This document shows positions 4,524-6,802 of a stretch of 6,802 nucleotides of DNA, piece by piece. Source of the stretch: an uncultured Lachnospiraceae bacterium (lineage in GTDB: Bacteria; Bacillota; Clostridia; Lachnospirales; Lachnospiraceae); NCBI GenBank assembly GCA_934418055.1, contig CAKRWX010000132.1:1-6802 (forward strand), written 5' to 3'. Position numbers and translations under genes: made by a program. The notes beneath the pieces are model-generated. The model was not told the origin of the DNA. It did not search any database and worked only from the letters and a program-made list of their open reading frames with translations. The stretch's first letter is position 1. The number at the start of each line of letters is the position of its first letter.

Positions 4524-6802
4524 ATGAGTAAGCGAAAAATGAAAAAGGCCTTATCGGTAGCACTCAGTGCATCGATGGCGATCGGCACGCTGGCTTCAGT
4601 GCCGCCAATTCCAACGGTTGCAGCAGTTGAGATTGGTAGCGAAACACAGCTGGCAGATGACATGGTTGTTGCAAAAACCGTGTATGGCTGGGCATCGGAA
4701 GATGCTAAGGAGAACAGTGACCATTCCGTCAGCATTAAGATTATGCCAGCGGGCCATACGAAAGAAGTGGAGTATACCACAGCAATTAAGTATGGCAGCT
4801 CCAATGACATGACGGGAGCTTCACAGGCAGGAAGCATTGTGGCAAGATGTACAAAAGGAAGTTTTGTCGAGATTTGTCTGAATGCGGGTGGCGAAGTCAT
4901 CGACATGCGAAGAGTACTGCAGAGCGGTCTGAACTTTGATACCGCAAAGTATGGCGGTGATCTGACTGCAATCGGAAGCACGGTATCCAACAAAGGGGCG
5001 AATTACGATGACATTTATGGAGGCGGTTCCGGAACAACTGGTGCATTGACGGGTACTTCCGGCAGAATGGTTGCCATGGGATGGCTGATTGAAAAGGATG
5101 GAGATGGTAGGACCATTACGGTGGGTGATGGCAATCGCACGACGGATGTATTTAATGAAACCTATCAGGTTGCGGATGATGTAAAAGTATACCGCATCAG
5201 CAACAAGGGTGATTTCTCAGCAACAAAGATCAGCTTTAACGGAGAGACCGTTGAGTCTGATAAGGAAGAAGATTCTGACTATGATGATGTTTCCAAGGCA
5301 ACTCCATCCGACGCAGAGGATACTTCCAAGGCAACCCCATCGAATGCAGAGGATACTTCCAAAGCAACCCCGTCCAATGCGGAGGAGAATGACAAAACAA
5401 CTCCGTCAAACGCTTCAAAAGCAACAGCATCCAATGCAGACGAAGATGATGAAGAGGAAGGCGAGGCTGATGCAGACCTGGAAGATGATATCACCGAAGA
5501 TGAGAACGGTTTTGCTCCGGTTGACCAGGAGAGCGAACTGGAGGCTTCTGAACTGCATGATGGTAAGATTTACAACACACCATCCAATAAGCGGAAACAG
5601 GTTGTAGTAATCTTTGATGAGGATTATGAACATTTCGACGAAAATACCGGTGATGCCAAGGTCGTAGAGATTTATGAATACGAAGAGTGTGATGATAAGA
5701 ACCTTGATTCCTTTGTAGGTAAGGAGCCGGAGATTGTCCGTATCACCAGTGATTTCTCTACGACAAAGCAGGGAAGCCCGAAACCGACCAATGCGCCGTA
5801 TCTGGTTGCTGCGAGTCCGATCGAAGTGGTAAAAGATAAGATGTGGACCATTGGTGATATTGAAGATAACTGTCCGATTTTCAAAGGCGGCGAGGATGAA
5901 AACGGCGGAGATTTCCTGGTTCAGTTCGATACCGGATGGCCGCGGGATGCATACCAGTATATGAGAAATATTCAGATTACCGGAAACGATCCACGTGAGC
6001 TGGATATGCTTTTGGTGCCGCATGGTCATGGCGATCATTATGGTTCTCTTTATGATGAGTGGGAGACAGTGGTACGTTCCAAAGGCAATGAAGATAATTC
6101 CAGAAGTCCGATTGTCTATGAGAGCTACGAGGATACCATCGGTTTTGATATTCATGGATTCCCGGAGATTGGCGGAATCTATACGGACCAGCCGGTAAGA
6201 TCTATTATTACAAACTGGTATCCGAATGATGAGTGGAATGAGTTGGGTGATGGCCTTTCCATGATGGTAACGCTGACGCCTGGTCATTCTCAGGGCTGTG
6301 GTTCTGCTGTCTTTGATGTAGAAGTGCAGGAGACGATGGAAGACGCAAAACTGACTTATGAGTATGAGCCGGAAAATTCAGCAGCAGACTCCGAGGGTTA
6401 TGTCCGCACTTACAGTGATTATGAACCAGGAGATCATATCATGTTTGCTTACATGGGCGGATATGGCATTAATGGTTTGGATAGTGCCAAGAAGGCAGGA
6501 TTTAGAAGAACCGCCTTTGTAAGTTCCCTCCGTTACATTGAGAGTGTGTTTAGCAATCTGGATGTTCCAAACGAGGAAGGAAGAAAGGCAGATGGTGTCT
6601 ACAACCTGGCTCAGCATACCAATCAGTATCCGTATACCGAGACTGCCGAGGTTATGAAGCAGTACAATGAGAAGAAAGGCACCAATTATTCGTTCCTTCA
6701 TTTCATGAGAGAGGGAAGAGAAGAAATTATTAACTTCTGTGAGAAGAGAGCTTCTGCAATGCTTTACAGTGATTACACGAAGCAGTATATGAAGGATTAT
6801 GA
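4524..6802 (+). CDS. Exported metallo-beta-lactamase-fold hydrolase with repetitive acidic linker, 3' end outside window
   Basis: The frame is open for 759 codons to the window edge with no stop. ATG 4524 has GGAGGAGG five bases upstream and starts a signal peptide (residues 1 to about 34: KRKMKK basic start, hydrophobic core, VAA end). A mostly beta-type region of unrecognised family follows (about 36-256). Next come five ATPSNA-type repeats (257-305) and a highly acidic stretch (306 to about 345). A second beta-like segment starts at about 348 (KIYNTPSN). The metallo-beta-lactamase fold occupies roughly 430-700: FDTG at Asp469, HGHGDH with His500, His502, Asp504 and His505, TPGHSQG with His588, GDHIMF with Asp637, and LAQHTNQ with His698. 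This is a complete two-metal ligand set, so it is very probably an active zinc-type hydrolase working outside the cell. The substrate is unknown, and the fold alone does not imply antibiotic resistance. It is divergent from the LysR-type gene and shares its upstream element with the esterase gene. Confidence 0.9.
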   Translation, partial: MSKRKMKKALSVALSASMAIGTLASVPPIPTVAAVEIGSETQLADDMVVAKTVYGWASEDAKENSDHSVSIKIMPAGHTKEVEYTTAIKYGSSNDMTGASQAGSIVARCTKGSFVEICLNAGGEVIDMRRVLQSGLNFDTAKYGGDLTAIGSTVSNKGANYDDIYGGGSGTTGALTGTSGRMVAMGWLIEKDGDGRTITVGDGNRTTDVFNETYQVADDVKVYRISNKGDFSATKISFNGETVESDKEEDSDYDDVSKATPSDAEDTSKATPSNAEDTSKATPSNAEENDKTTPSNASKATASNADEDDEEEGEADADLEDDITEDENGFAPVDQESELEASELHDGKIYNTPSNKRKQVVVIFDEDYEHFDENTGDAKVVEIYEYEECDDKNLDSFVGKEPEIVRITSDFSTTKQGSPKPTNAPYLVAASPIEVVKDKMWTIGDIEDNCPIFKGGEDENGGDFLVQFDTGWPRDAYQYMRNIQITGNDPRELDMLLVPHGHGDHYGSLYDEWETVVRSKGNEDNSRSPIVYESYEDTIGFDIHGFPEIGGIYTDQPVRSIITNWYPNDEWNELGDGLSMMVTLTPGHSQGCGSAVFDVEVQETMEDAKLTYEYEPENSAADSEGYVRTYSDYEPGDHIMFAYMGGYGINGLDSAKKAGFRRTAFVSSLRYIESVFSNLDVPNEEGRKADGVYNLAQHTNQYPYTETAEVMKQYNEKKGTNYSFLHFMREGREEIINFCEKRASAMLYSDYTKQYMKDY
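5292..5438 (+). repeat. In-frame tandem repeats encoding an ATPSNA-type linker
   Basis: Three 33-base units (starting at 5292, 5325 and 5358) encode SKATPSDAEDT, SKATPSNAEDT and SKATPSNAEEN. Two shorter 24-base units (5391 and 5415) encode DKTTPSNA and SKATASNA. The array is followed at once by a run of Asp and Glu codons. It lies inside the metallo-hydrolase gene and should form an extended, flexible, hydrophilic linker. Codons vary between units at third positions, so the array is not a very recent slippage product. Similar TPSNA repeats are, from memory, frequent in exported proteins of Lachnospiraceae. Confidence 0.9.

Noticed and set aside
5236..5494. Minus-strand open frames rich in Ser/Leu opposite the repeat region.
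   Set aside because: They are mirror frames of the tandem repeats in the metallo-hydrolase gene. The plus-strand frame is continuous through the region, has a signal peptide and conserved motifs, and the minus frames have no ribosome binding site or recognisable family.
5415..6287. A 290-codon minus-strand open frame antisense to the metallo-hydrolase catalytic region.
   Set aside because: It lies wholly opposite a confidently coding region with intact metal-binding motifs and has no recognisable domain. Its length reflects the codon composition of the opposite strand.

Overview
The window looks like a low-to-mid GC Firmicutes chromosome, most likely a gut-type Clostridia (Lachnospiraceae-like). 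The evidence is strong AGGAGG-type ribosome binding sites, a degraded member of the AAA-ATPase-like/PD-(D/E)XK family that is abundant in those genomes, and an exported protein with a run of ATPSNA-type linker repeats. The organism assignment is inference from family habits, not a database result.

Layout, left to right. (1) Positions 1-1334 hold the remains of an AAA-ATPase-like protein with a C-terminal PD-(D/E)XK nuclease domain. It is broken by an apparent internal deletion, a frameshift, an in-frame TAG and a Walker B substitution, and ends at a strong hairpin terminator (1341-1389). (2) Positions 1518-3308 encode an exported esterase of the LpqC/PHB-depolymerase/feruloyl-esterase type, made of two related alpha/beta-hydrolase halves of which only the second keeps the GxSxG serine. 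(3) A hairpin at 3332-3376 can serve as terminator for both converging genes. (4) Positions 3395-4318 (minus strand) encode a 307-residue LysR-type regulator. (5) Diverging from it, 4524 to the window end encodes a large exported metallo-beta-lactamase-fold hydrolase with a complete metal-ligand set and a repetitive, acidic linker; its C-terminus is beyond the window. No gene-free stretch exceeds 300 bases.

The most notable observation is regulatory. The two plus-strand hydrolase genes carry the same 66-base, gap-free upstream element (1418-1483 and 4430-4495). Each copy has two LysR-type T-N11-A boxes 21 bp apart, a weak -35 directly abutting the second box, a 17-bp spacer and an identical TAAACT -10. 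The boxes are centred near -64 and -43 from the predicted start, the classical geometry for a LysR-type activator. The sequence therefore supports a small, self-contained regulon: one LysR-family protein encoded between two exported hydrolases and probably activating both. The inducer and the hydrolases' substrates cannot be read from the sequence.
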